Positions 56,551-64,000 of a stretch of DNA of 64,000 nt are shown here, in pieces. The stretch's first letter is position 1; the number at the start of each line of letters is the position of its first letter. Below the pieces are notes generated by a model. That model did no database searches and had not been told where the DNA came from. It worked only from the letters and a program-made list of their open reading frames with translations. This DNA comes from Vibrio kanaloae (GTDB taxonomy: Bacteria; Pseudomonadota; Gammaproteobacteria; Enterobacterales; Vibrionaceae). The position numbers were made by a program, and so were the translations under genes. Location of the stretch: the NCBI RefSeq assembly GCF_024347535.1, contig NZ_AP025497.1, positions 2,852,001 to 2,916,000 on the forward strand, in the 5' to 3' direction.

Positions 56551-56644
56551 TAGGATGCAATAGGTTATAACCGTATTTGACAGTGACTATATTGGATAGT
56601 AACTATGTTTAATAATGACAGCGTTTAATAATGACAGCGTGTAA

Positions 56645-56668
56645 AAAAGGCACCGAGTGGTGCCTTTT
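56645..56668 (-). terminator. intrinsic terminator after the lipoprotein gene
   Basis: AAAAGGCACC / GGTGCCTTTT with a GAGT loop continues on the minus strand with extra T. It lies just after the lipoprotein stop and before the YjbH gene, so the latter needs read-through or its own promoter. Confidence 0.85.
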
Positions 56669-56684
56669 ATCATTGGTGCTTAAA

Positions 56685-57590
56685 TTAGCCGCCAGTACCA
56701 CCGCCGTTACCGCCACCGCCAGTACCGCCAGTGCCGCCAGTACCACCAGTACCGCCAGTAGGTGGGTTAGTACCTTCATCTGGATTTGGAACAGGCTCAG
56801 CTTCTTTTTCCGGTGGAAGAACTACAGTTTCAGTTGGATCAGCAACTACTTTTTCAACTAACGTTGGGTTTTCAGTTAGATCCAAGAAAATTGTCTTACC
56901 ACTCGGTGCTTTAGGGTAGTCTGGGTAGTCATTAAAAACTTTTGTCGCAATAGCCTCTGCTGCCGCTGACAAATCAGTTGCTGATGCATTCGGGCTAACC
57001 ACTAGCACATCTGACAATACCGCGTTAGTCGCTAAAACTTGGCTCTTTTCAGTCGCTGGAAGACCATTAATAATTTCTTCAGTACGACGCAGGAAGTCAG
57101 CAACATTCTTAGCACGGCCATTGTTTATTAAGTAGCCCAAGCCAAGATCGTTAAGAATCTGTTCACCTACAGTGTCATTGTAAGGTTGGCCATCTAGCTC
57201 TTTCTCAATCAGTGTTGAGATTGGAGAAGATGTCACAAGGTCATCGAGATTAGCTAAGCCTTTAGGGAACTTGTAGCTCACCTTACTCATGTCTTTGCCG
57301 TTAGATACATCTTTGGCACCTGGCGTTGCGTTATAGGAAAACGAACAAGTTTCAGGCTTATTAAAAACGGTAAGCTCAGTAACTTCAGAAACACCATAAA
57401 AGTTAGTTGCTTCTAAAATGCCCGTTGTGCCATCGTCACAACTGAATGTTCCTTTCATACCCATAACTGCAGGGTCGAATGCCATAATATTACGATATGG
57501 TTCAACAGGAGGAGTGCTATTGTCATTATCGCTACCACAGCCCCCTAAAATTGCACCAACGACTGATAACGCTAAAATTTTATATTTCAC
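56685..57590 (-). CDS. lipoprotein with Gly/Thr-rich repeat tail
   Basis: The 301-residue protein has a lipoprotein signal (MKYKILALSVVGAILGGC, Cys18), then a linker, a domain with Cys pairs (TFSCDDGTTGILEATNFYG; PETCSFSYNATPG) and helical segments (ISTLIEKELDGQPYNDTVGEQILNDLGLGYLI). The C-terminus is Pro/Glu-rich and then GGTGGTGGTGGTGGGGNGGG, coded by short trinucleotide repeats. It sits in a gene set with a beta-barrel protein and YjbH, so a surface or periplasmic role in polysaccharide export or attachment is plausible. I do not recognise the family. Confidence 0.75.
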   Translation of the reverse strand: MKYKILALSVVGAILGGCGSDNDNSTPPVEPYRNIMAFDPAVMGMKGTFSCDDGTTGILEATNFYGVSEVTELTVFNKPETCSFSYNATPGAKDVSNGKDMSKVSYKFPKGLANLDDLVTSSPISTLIEKELDGQPYNDTVGEQILNDLGLGYLINNGRAKNVADFLRRTEEIINGLPATEKSQVLATNAVLSDVLVVSPNASATDLSAAAEAIATKVFNDYPDYPKAPSGKTIFLDLTENPTLVEKVVADPTETVVLPPEKEAEPVPNPDEGTNPPTGGTGGTGGTGGTGGGGNGGGTGG

Positions 57591-57609
57591 AATTGATCCC
57601 TACAAATAA

Positions 57610-58152
57610 TTAAAAGTAATGAGACAAAGCAACATTAAATGAATCGATATTTACACCACCAACATCCTGGTATACTTGGTATTCTAGGCCAATTTTCATT
57701 GCTGATGTCATGGAGTATTCAGTACCAAAAGCAATAGTTGGAGCAACGCCTGAATCATCAGACTCAACACCCTTACCATTTGCATTCCAATCATAAACAG
57801 CAAAGCCGCCTTTGGCATACACAGCCAAACTATCGTTTACATTGCCTGAGGCTTTTAGTACGACATCAAAACTGCTCGCGTCATAGCTGCCACCGACAAT
57901 GTCTTTAAGATCATATTCACCAAGGTAGCTGTAACCACCTTCTATGGCTAATGAATCGACAATCTGATAACCGACAAACAAACCGTAAGAGGTGTCTGAA
58001 TCATCAATAGCCGTTCTGCTTTCTACTAAAGGGGCAAACTTATCGGCAGAGACACTACCAACTTTGGCGCCTACGTATAAATTCTCAGCTCCCATGGCTG
58101 TTGCTGATAGCAACAACAAAGGTGAAACTTTAACTAACCACTGCATTTTCAT
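57610..58152 (-). CDS. small outer-membrane beta-barrel protein (OmpA-like/Opacity type)
   Basis: The 180-residue protein has a signal peptide (MKMQWLVKVSPLLLLSATAMGA) and alternating beta strands: NLYVGAKVGSVSADKF, TSYGLFVGYQIVDSLAIEGGYSYLGEYDL, SLAVYAKGGFAVYDW, TIAFGTEYSMTSAMKIGLEYQVYQ, ending in FNVALSHYF with a terminal Phe for BAM recognition. This is the eight-stranded porin-like fold. ATG 58152 is chosen over 58176 because it begins the signal peptide properly. It lies 19 bp before the lipoprotein gene, which is probably co-transcribed. Confidence 0.85.
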   Translation of the reverse strand: MKMQWLVKVSPLLLLSATAMGAENLYVGAKVGSVSADKFAPLVESRTAIDDSDTSYGLFVGYQIVDSLAIEGGYSYLGEYDLKDIVGGSYDASSFDVVLKASGNVNDSLAVYAKGGFAVYDWNANGKGVESDDSGVAPTIAFGTEYSMTSAMKIGLEYQVYQDVGGVNIDSFNVALSHYF

Positions 58153-58913
58153 ATAATTATATCTTCCATATTTCAAACTGAATTGATGCCGATTTTCCTA
58201 GCAAATCTGCGTGGTAGTCTAATCAGTTCTTGTACCACGACCCAAAAAATCAGGCAGTCATACGTACTTTCCGACCCCAAACAACTGACGTATTTAAGCA
58301 ACATCGGTGATATCACCACTCAATGTTGCACTCTTCATTAGCGCTAGGTTTGTCTATGTTTAATTGAGCTTAAAGAACTTAAGAGTCACTTGCTTAGTAC
58401 ACCATAAGCCAATCACAAGTACTCCTTTTTGCTCTCAACTCCGAGAGTGGAACTCTTAGATCACAGACGTAAGAAGAAAGCCTCTTTGACTGCGATAGCC
58501 AAACCACCTGCTTAGGCCTTCCTTACCTACCGACTGACTTGCTGATAGGTTTTGCAAAAAGGAATAACTCAGCTTAAACAACTGATTGAACACATGATAG
58601 ATAATAACAACTATCAAGTAAATGTATAATTAATAAACGCACCACAACGGTTCAAAAACTTCATAAAGCTAACGTTATGAGCCGAATAAGGGCCTCGTTC
58701 AACTCTATCGATTTATATTCAACTCTAGAACGATATATAAGGCAACACCCGATCGCCAGAGCCTTTGCCTAGTACCGTTTGAATGATGTTCAGATGTCTG
58801 TCTGGCATTGTATGCGTTAAGGATAAGCAACTTTAATTCGCCAAACGTTAGGTATCGGTATTTGCTTGGAGTTACGGTAGTCATTCGTTACGCAGTCTTG
58901 GCGTAAGAGGGAA
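58153..58913. other. 760-bp intergenic region without recognised genes
   Basis: This region lies between the wzz-like gene (its terminator) and the barrel-protein gene. I find no ORF, RNA gene or ops element. It should hold the promoter of the barrel-lipoprotein pair. Its length suggests a long leader or lost genes. Confidence 0.5.
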
Positions 58914-58944
58914 TAAAAAATGGCTAGTGTATAAACACTAGCCA
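58914..58944 (-). terminator. intrinsic terminator of the wzz-like gene
   Basis: TGGCTAGTGT / ACACTAGCCA with an ATAA loop is followed on the minus strand by TTTTTT. Confidence 0.92.
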
Positions 58945-58954
58945 ATAAAGCGAA

Positions 58955-60079
58955 TTAATCTTCTTTTCTAAATACAAATCTTATAAACACGATTACAACA
59001 CCCAACACTCCACCAAGCAATGTGCCGAGAACGACAATAAGAGACCGTTTAGGTTTATCTCGAGTGATCGGTTGCTCTACGCTTTCTATGTAACGAAACG
59101 TCTGAAACTCAACACTACGGTCAACATCAAGATGATCCAACATATCTAGCTTTGCATTTATTTGTTGAATGCGAGGCTCTATAACACTTAGATTTTTAAC
59201 CGATTCTAAAGCCTTAATTTTTGCATCTAAACCCTTAGCACCCAAATCAATACTAAACAGTTCCTTTTCATTACCTGTTTGGATTGGTCTATCGACACCT
59301 GCAGACTTAGCAATTTTGAAAGCATATTTTGCTCGCTCAGTTTCGACTAATAATTGATTGCTAGCCTGGCTTTCTAAGATTCTTTTTTGTTGAATCAACT
59401 CATTCCTTTTACCACTAACAACTGCACTCAAGTTATTGAATGCGTCTTGATGAACCTTCGACTCAGTCGCCAAAATGTAAGCGGTTAACAAGTTAAAGCT
59501 GCCTTCTTTAGTCATTGTTTGAAAATTAACAATGTATGGTGAATTATGATCCTTTTTATCAACTTTAGAAGCTGAGACTCTATTAAACCATTGAGCATAT
59601 AAGGCTCTAACCTCGTCAACGCTCATATCAGACTCGCCAACCACCAAAGAGTTTTTAAACTCTTGGAATTCGATACTATTATCTAAAAAAGCTCTCTTAT
59701 TATTAGTTGAATTAAAGGCATTCACAAATCGTTGGAACAACACCGTAGAGTCAATCAATCTATCTAGTTCTGTGCTAACAAGAACTGTCCCATCTTCTTG
59801 ATATATATTAAAAACAGGTTGAAATTGCTTCACCTGCTGCTGATATTCAGCTAAGTTTTGAGGCTGAGCTTTTGTAATTTTAGCATTAGAAGACCACCAC
59901 TCTTGAGCTGACAAGGCAAAGACAATACTACTAGCAGTAAATAAAGTAGTTACCAAAATTATTATTAGCTTACCGTCCCAAAGCGCTTTAAAAAGGTCTC
60001 GCAGATCAAGTTCATCATTTGCGCTATACATTGGCGGGTTTTCTGGGGAGTAAGGCTGTGGTTGGTAATGCTGCTTCAC
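58955..60079 (-). CDS. wzz: Wzz-type chain-length determinant protein
   Basis: The 374-residue inner-membrane protein has the Wzz domain: cytoplasmic N-terminus (DELDLRDLFKALWDGKLI), helix 1 (IIILVTTLFTASSIVFAL, about 38-56), a large periplasmic helical part, and the C-terminal proline-rich helix (PKRSLIVVLGTLLGGVLGVVIVFIRFVF). It sets the modal length of O-antigen or capsule chains. It has no kinase domain, unlike Wzc. It is nearest to wecA and may serve the LPS O-antigen rather than the capsule. Confidence 0.92.
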   Translation of the reverse strand: MKQHYQPQPYSPENPPMYSANDELDLRDLFKALWDGKLIIILVTTLFTASSIVFALSAQEWWSSNAKITKAQPQNLAEYQQQVKQFQPVFNIYQEDGTVLVSTELDRLIDSTVLFQRFVNAFNSTNNKRAFLDNSIEFQEFKNSLVVGESDMSVDEVRALYAQWFNRVSASKVDKKDHNSPYIVNFQTMTKEGSFNLLTAYILATESKVHQDAFNNLSAVVSGKRNELIQQKRILESQASNQLLVETERAKYAFKIAKSAGVDRPIQTGNEKELFSIDLGAKGLDAKIKALESVKNLSVIEPRIQQINAKLDMLDHLDVDRSVEFQTFRYIESVEQPITRDKPKRSLIVVLGTLLGGVLGVVIVFIRFVFRKED

Positions 60080-60225
60080 TATAAGTCTCTCAAAATATCT
60101 GAATTAATAACTACAAATGCTATCACACCGTATGGTGTTAGTATCGTGTAACTTGTTAGCTTTCTGAAAGCGCTCTTCAGACAACTAGCAGCGCACTATA
60201 ACCTAGTTTTATTTTAGTTCAATCG
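60080..60225. other. short spacer before the gpmI remnant
   Basis: This 146-bp spacer contains the likely upstream region of the wzz-like gene. No gene is seen. Confidence 0.5.
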
Positions 60226-60745
60226 GCATCATATTTGCCGCCTTTGATTGCAGTAACAAGTTTTTCAGTTAGCTCTGGTGCTCTCATTTCTGGCTGTGGG
60301 TCGTAATGGAGAAGCAACTGCTGTATCGAATATAAACTCTGATTGTGCTTATGTATGCACGCCGAAAGATTCTTGAACGCTGTCCAAGTTGTTATCACGG
60401 CCCACTACGTAGTATAACCAATAAGAGAAGCTACACGGCCTTTACCTAGCTTCGCGAATAGCCCTTTTCCTGCGCTACGTGGTAGAGTGTCACGACCGTA
60501 TAGGAATGCATGTAGGTAGATATTCTCTACGCCACTCTCATCTGCTATTTCAACAGCTGCGTAGATGTGACCTTCATGAGATTGAACACCATCTAGAGGT
60601 ATAAGCCCATGATGTGAAAAGTTTTGTCAATAGTGTTTCGGTTTAGCCGAGCTCGCCATATGAGCTTGACTTAGTAATTCGAGTGAAATCCTAATATACT
60701 AAAAGGCCAGCACCAACATTGGTATGACCCACTTCTGAGTTAGGT
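60226..60745 (-). pseudogene. gpmI: decayed second copy of gpmI
   Basis: Long segments match the intact gpmI at 24911-26443 in the same orientation. ATTTGCCGCCTTTGAT and TTAGCTCTGGTG (60235-60285) match 25275-25330; TTGTTATCACGG through TACGTAGTATAA and ACACGGCC (60390-60445) match 25860-25915; GCTGCGTAGATGTG with CTTCATGAGA (60555-60580) matches 26045-26075; ATTGGTATGACCCACTTCTGAGTTA (60718-60742) matches 26235-26260. About 470 bp between the first two blocks is missing, and many indels break the frame. A faint trace may reach 60845. It lacks the first ATG and the 3' end, so it makes no enzyme. Confidence 0.9.
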
Positions 60746-61030
60746 TGTTGTTTTTTTCATAGCCAAAATGCTCATCCATTACCGCATTGAGTAAGACCTC
60801 AATCGTAATTTTCATCGGCATTTAGCTGAACTCAGTTAATTCCTTTGACTACTTCCTTGGGACAAACTTCAAGCTCTTTCTTGATCATATAGCCTAAACT
60901 AAGCTTTTAAGGCTTAGTTCAAGCTATTGCACAGAATTTGAGACAGTCTCCTCACGTAGATGACTATCCCTTCTTTCAACTCGATGTTAAATACTCTAAA
61001 ATACTCCAAAATACATTATTAGGCTGAATC
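60746..61030. other. spacer between the gpmI remnant and wecA
   Basis: The sequence is AT-rich with a T7 run; TTTAGCTGAACTCAGTTAATTC (60826-60847) loosely resembles the region around the gpmI start codon. The wecA promoter should lie here. No ORF is supported. Confidence 0.5.
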
Positions 61031-62092
61031 GTGCTCATCTCATTTATTGACCTCCTTTTCCTGTTTTTCTTTTCTCTTGCGACTACTTTTACCATGCGTA
61101 AATTTGCAAAAAAAATAAGATTAGTTGACAAGCCAAATGCTCGTAAATTACACAACGGTGCCATACCTTTAGTTGGTGGTGTGTCGATTTGTATCTCTAT
61201 TCTCTATTTCTTATTCAATAACCCACACACTTTGCCTAATACACCACTCTATGCAGCATGTGTCTTAATACTTGTTGGTATCGGAGTTTTAGATGATAAA
61301 TATGACATCAGCTTTAAACTAAGATTTGCAGTACAGGCGGGGCTATCTGTTATCATGATGGTTGTGGGTGGTATTGAGCTTAATACAATAGGTGATGTCT
61401 TTGGTAGCGGCGATGTTATTACACTAGGTTGGCTTGGTTACTTTATGACCACGCTTGCAGTAGTGGGAGCGATCAATGCATTTAATATGGTCGACGGAAT
61501 TGATGGCCTACTGGGCGGGTTATCTATCGTAACTTTTGGTGGGCTCGGCATTATGCTTAACCATGACGGGCAATCAAATTTAGCCTACATTTGTTTAGTA
61601 TTGGTCGTTGTGATCATTCCGTATATCCTACTAAACCTCGGTGCCTTTGGCCGAAAAAGAAAGGTATTTATGGGGGATGCAGGGAGTATGTTGATTGGTT
61701 TTACCGTGATCTGGCTATTGCTGCTATCTAGTCAAAATGGAAGCTCTCCACCACTCCGTCCAGTTACTGCGCTATGGTTAATTGCTGTGCCTTTGATGGA
61801 CATGGCTGCTATCATGATTCGTAGAATAAGAAGAGGGGACTCTCCTTTTAAGCCTGACCGTGAACACTTACATCACATTTCCCAGCGTTTGGGGTTAAGC
61901 TCAACACAAACACTTATCGTTATTTGTAGTATTGCAACTCTCTACGCGGTGATAGGTATTTCCGGTGAAATACTAAACATCCCAGAATATGTCATGTTTT
62001 ATGCTTTTTTCATCTGCTTTGCAGTTTATCTTGTGATATTAAGTAACATTTGGAAGATCACTTCTTATATCAGAAAAGTATACCCTAAATAG
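61031..62092 (+). CDS. wecA: UDP-GlcNAc:undecaprenyl-phosphate GlcNAc-1-phosphate transferase
   Basis: WecA begins O-antigen or related glycan synthesis by moving GlcNAc-1-P to undecaprenyl phosphate. The 353-residue protein has about ten helices and the family's acidic motifs: VDKPNARKLHNGAIPLVGG, GVLDDKYDISF, AFNMVDGIDGLLGGLS, VFMGDAGSMLIGF, and the HxHH-like REHLHHI. The start codon is GTG 61031 with AGG seven bases upstream. It points away from the gpmI remnant and converges on the WbuB-like gene. Confidence 0.95.
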   Translation: MLISFIDLLFLFFFSLATTFTMRKFAKKIRLVDKPNARKLHNGAIPLVGGVSICISILYFLFNNPHTLPNTPLYAACVLILVGIGVLDDKYDISFKLRFAVQAGLSVIMMVVGGIELNTIGDVFGSGDVITLGWLGYFMTTLAVVGAINAFNMVDGIDGLLGGLSIVTFGGLGIMLNHDGQSNLAYICLVLVVVIIPYILLNLGAFGRKRKVFMGDAGSMLIGFTVIWLLLLSSQNGSSPPLRPVTALWLIAVPLMDMAAIMIRRIRRGDSPFKPDREHLHHISQRLGLSSTQTLIVICSIATLYAVIGISGEILNIPEYVMFYAFFICFAVYLVILSNIWKITSYIRKVYPK

Positions 62093-62109
62093 AAAAGTAC
62101 AGAAATACA

Positions 62110-62139
62110 ACTAAACTAAACTAAACTAAACTAAACTAA
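62110..62139. repeat. pentanucleotide tandem repeat (ACTAA)6
   Basis: Six exact ACTAA units follow the wecA stop by about 17 bp. They are non-coding, so copy-number change would have no protein effect. Confidence 0.9.
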
Positions 62140-62178
62140 GATTGTGTATAACTTACATATGTGGTGGTTTAAAGAGAA

Positions 62179-62213
62179 AAATATCCAATTTCAGAACATG
62201 AATTTGGATATTT
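62179..62213 (-). terminator. intrinsic terminator of the WbuB-like gene
   Basis: AAATATCCAATT / AATTTGGATATTT form a stem with a loop of about 11 nt; the minus strand continues TTTTTCTCTTT. It may also act on wecA transcripts. Confidence 0.7.
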
Positions 62214-62241
62214 CCAATGTGCGGCTAAGTGTTTAAAAAAA

Positions 62242-63465
62242 CTAACAAACATACTTTGTAAAAATAGATTCCATATCCGCTGCCATAGTATCTCGGCTAA
62301 ACTTTGGTGCTGTTTCTATACTATTGTAACGTATTCGCTGATATAACTCTTTGTCCTCATGCAATTGCAAAATTGCAGCGGTAATTTGATCTACACTTTC
62401 ACTTTCGACTACCAGACCTGAATTTGTATCTCGAATAATAGCGGTGGCTTCACCCTCTGGCACGCTCATTATCGTTGGTATCCCCATGCCCATGCATTCA
62501 AAGATTTTAGAGGGTATAACTGTTTTAAAGAGATCGCTATTCACTAAGGGAACCAAAGAAACATCGCAAAGAGACCATAACTTAGGCATCATCTCTTTTG
62601 GTTGCCTATCAATTAATACAACGTTTTTAAGCTGTTTCTTTTCGACAAGATCAACGACCTTTTGTCTTGCTGCACCACCACCTGCAAATACGACCCGAAT
62701 ATCATCATTGTTTTGCAAGCGTTCAGCTACATCCACGATATGTTCTAGGCCATGTGCCATACCGTGAGTACCAATGTAACCTGCTACAAACTTACCTTCC
62801 AAGTCATATTGTTCCGCTAAACCAGTGTATTTGGATAACGACGGTTCATACTTAGTCAAATCAACACCATTTAAAACAACCTCTATTTTTTCTCTATCCA
62901 CTCCACGCTCAATCAATTCCTTTTTAAAGGCATGGGTTACCGAAACAATGGAATCGGCTCTTCGATATAAAAACATTTCTATTCTTTCTAGCATACGAAT
63001 AGCAAAGCTGTCCTTCATAGCACCAACCGCTGTAATAGACGCAGGCCATATATCGCGTAGCTCAAACACAAACGGTTTTCTACGAACGGCTGATAACGCC
63101 CAACCAGCGCATGCACAGAAGAACTGAGGTGAAGTCGCTACGATGACATCCGGCTTTTTCTGAAACAGCCCTGCGATAAAGCCCGTCACCATAAAAGACA
63201 TGTAATCCAGAATACGCTTTACAAAACCTTCATTTGCAGTAATGAACGTTTTGACACGAACGACATTTATGCCATCGAGATCATGAGTTTGATACCAGCG
63301 GTTTTTAAAACCATCAAATACCTTACCCTCAGGAAAGTTTGGTGCGCACGTAATCACCGTCACTTTATGCCCCGCTTGCACCCAACGGATAGCATGTTCA
63401 TAAGTTCTGGTTGCTGGCGCATTGCCTTCTGGCGGAAAGTTATCAGTAAGAAAAAGAATATGCAT
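62242..63465 (-). CDS. glycosyltransferase family 4, WbuB-like
   Basis: The 407-residue GT-B enzyme opens MHILFLTDNFPPEGNAPATRTYEHAIRWVQAGHKVTVITCAPNFPEGKVFDG, the signature of WbuB-like amino-sugar transferases of O-antigen loci, and has VFELRDIWPASI, VVLNGVDLTKYEP, GYIGTHGMAHGLEHIVDVAERL and CDVSLVPL. The usual C-terminal E-x7-E is in the region KIFECMGMGIPTIM. It probably adds an N-acetyl-amino-deoxy sugar to the lipid carrier. Its start lies 2 bp after the stop of the heparinase-family gene. Confidence 0.9.
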   Translation of the reverse strand: MHILFLTDNFPPEGNAPATRTYEHAIRWVQAGHKVTVITCAPNFPEGKVFDGFKNRWYQTHDLDGINVVRVKTFITANEGFVKRILDYMSFMVTGFIAGLFQKKPDVIVATSPQFFCACAGWALSAVRRKPFVFELRDIWPASITAVGAMKDSFAIRMLERIEMFLYRRADSIVSVTHAFKKELIERGVDREKIEVVLNGVDLTKYEPSLSKYTGLAEQYDLEGKFVAGYIGTHGMAHGLEHIVDVAERLQNNDDIRVVFAGGGAARQKVVDLVEKKQLKNVVLIDRQPKEMMPKLWSLCDVSLVPLVNSDLFKTVIPSKIFECMGMGIPTIMSVPEGEATAIIRDTNSGLVVESESVDQITAAILQLHEDKELYQRIRYNSIETAPKFSRDTMAADMESIFTKYVC

Positions 63466-63467
63466 TG

Positions 63468-64000
63468 CTACGCTCGCCTTAAAACAAAGTTTACTTCATT
63501 CTGTTTAAAATTTAATACCAACTTTTTATTGGCTATCGATAAGCCAAATTCAGGATGCCATGTCGTCTCAATTACCTTAATGTCAGCACCTTCAGCGTTA
63601 ATCGTGTATTTAGTACCGTTCGGCAAGTGGAGTTGAACTTGACTAGAGTTATTTACCCCTTCAACTCTAACATCAGGATGGAGGTGATAATGGGCTTCTG
63701 CGTGGTTATACGTACCCGTTAGGTTGTCAATAATAAATAAGTCACCTTCCGTTAGTTTCCACTTTCTAGTGTGCGTCACTTTACCAGGCAAGCGCATGTA
63801 ACCATCATGAGAACATTCAACACTAATGCCGCCCTCATTATCCGTAATGAACGGTTGACTAGGGTATGCACGTCTTGCTACGCGAAATCCACTCCAGACT
63901 TCAGATGAATCCATGTCATCAACCACTACCGTATTATGAGTTTCGGTTTTGCGCTGCCTTAGTCTTTCTTCACCTAAGCCATAAACCGATGTCCCACTGT
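63468..64000 (-). CDS. heparinase II/III-family protein, C-terminal part (5' end outside window)
   Basis: The frame is open to the window edge, beyond the internal GTG at 63926. The visible part matches the heparinase II/III C-terminal beta domain: TSVYGLGEERLRQRKTETHN, then TVVVDDMDSSEVWSGFRVARRAYP, a long antiparallel beta region and LHLPNGTKYTINAEG. In O-antigen loci such proteins stand beside WbuB-like transferases; there they are thought to act on the growing glycan, possibly as lyase-related or modifying enzymes. The catalytic N-terminal part is not in view. Confidence 0.85.
   Translation of the reverse strand, partial: SGTSVYGLGEERLRQRKTETHNTVVVDDMDSSEVWSGFRVARRAYPSQPFITDNEGGISVECSHDGYMRLPGKVTHTRKWKLTEGDLFIIDNLTGTYNHAEAHYHLHPDVRVEGVNNSSQVQLHLPNGTKYTINAEGADIKVIETTWHPEFGLSIANKKLVLNFKQNEVNFVLRRA

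Overview
The window is a chromosomal segment of a Vibrio (Vibrionaceae). The reasons are a gene order recalled from Vibrio genomes (epmA, frdABCD, efp, epmB, then a VC2662-family protein), a groESL operon with a GGM-tailed GroEL, two diguanylate cyclases and two chemotaxis transducers, and Vibrio-type capsule genes (a wza-wzb-wzc module beside a YjbH/WbfB-like protein). The species cannot be fixed from the sequence alone; the gene set would fit the Splendidus or a related marine clade. No rRNA, tRNA, CRISPR array or intact insertion sequence was found.

Region 1 (1-28132) is mostly housekeeping: the C-terminus of a methyl-accepting chemotaxis protein, a DMT transporter, epmA, the anaerobic fumarate reductase operon frdABCD, efp and epmB (so all three EF-P beta-lysylation genes lie around frd), a VC2662-family repeat protein, rnk, a second DMT transporter, two GGDEF proteins, a low-GC patch with an orphan GreA/Rnk-C-like ORF, a YciA-type thioesterase, an HPP-CBS membrane protein, a BdlA-like PAS-PAS transducer, gdhA, groS-groL, a MATE exporter, gpmI and a GNAT-nitrilase fusion.

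Region 2 (28228-42754, all minus strand) is a Wzx/Wzy-type surface polysaccharide operon. It is read from an RfaH-type JUMPStart/ops leader at about 42941-43030 through wbpA- and wbpP-like genes (UDP-GlcNAcA, UDP-GalNAcA), a very AT-rich and tightly overlapping serotype block (UbiA-like protein, Wzx, Wzy, GT4, HAD, GT2, PglC-like sugar transferase), a DegT aminotransferase, ugd, a UDP-glucuronate 4-epimerase and a WbpM/CapD-type 4,6-dehydratase. The block carries genes for GlcA/GalA, GalNAcA and a 4-amino-4,6-dideoxy sugar.

Region 3 (43092-46727) looks like a cut-down phage module: a wHTH replication-type protein, two unknown proteins, a T7-lysozyme-like amidase and a 3TM holin, with no capsid, tail or integrase genes. 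Region 4 (47114-49618) is glpT-glpQ.

Region 5 (49864-60079, minus strand) is the export module: wzz, a small beta-barrel protein, a Gly/Thr-tailed lipoprotein, a YjbH protein, then wza, wzb and wzc behind a second ops element. In both ops-led operons an intrinsic terminator follows the first gene, which fits control by RfaH antitermination.

Region 6 (60226-64000) starts with a decayed second copy of gpmI in the same orientation, then wecA, a WbuB-like glycosyltransferase and the 3' end of a heparinase II/III-family gene. The intact gpmI and its remnant bracket about 34 kb, which suggests how the polysaccharide island came to be here. Dispersed imperfect palindromes containing AGCAGAT and CGAGTAA-like cores lie in many of the intergenic spaces.
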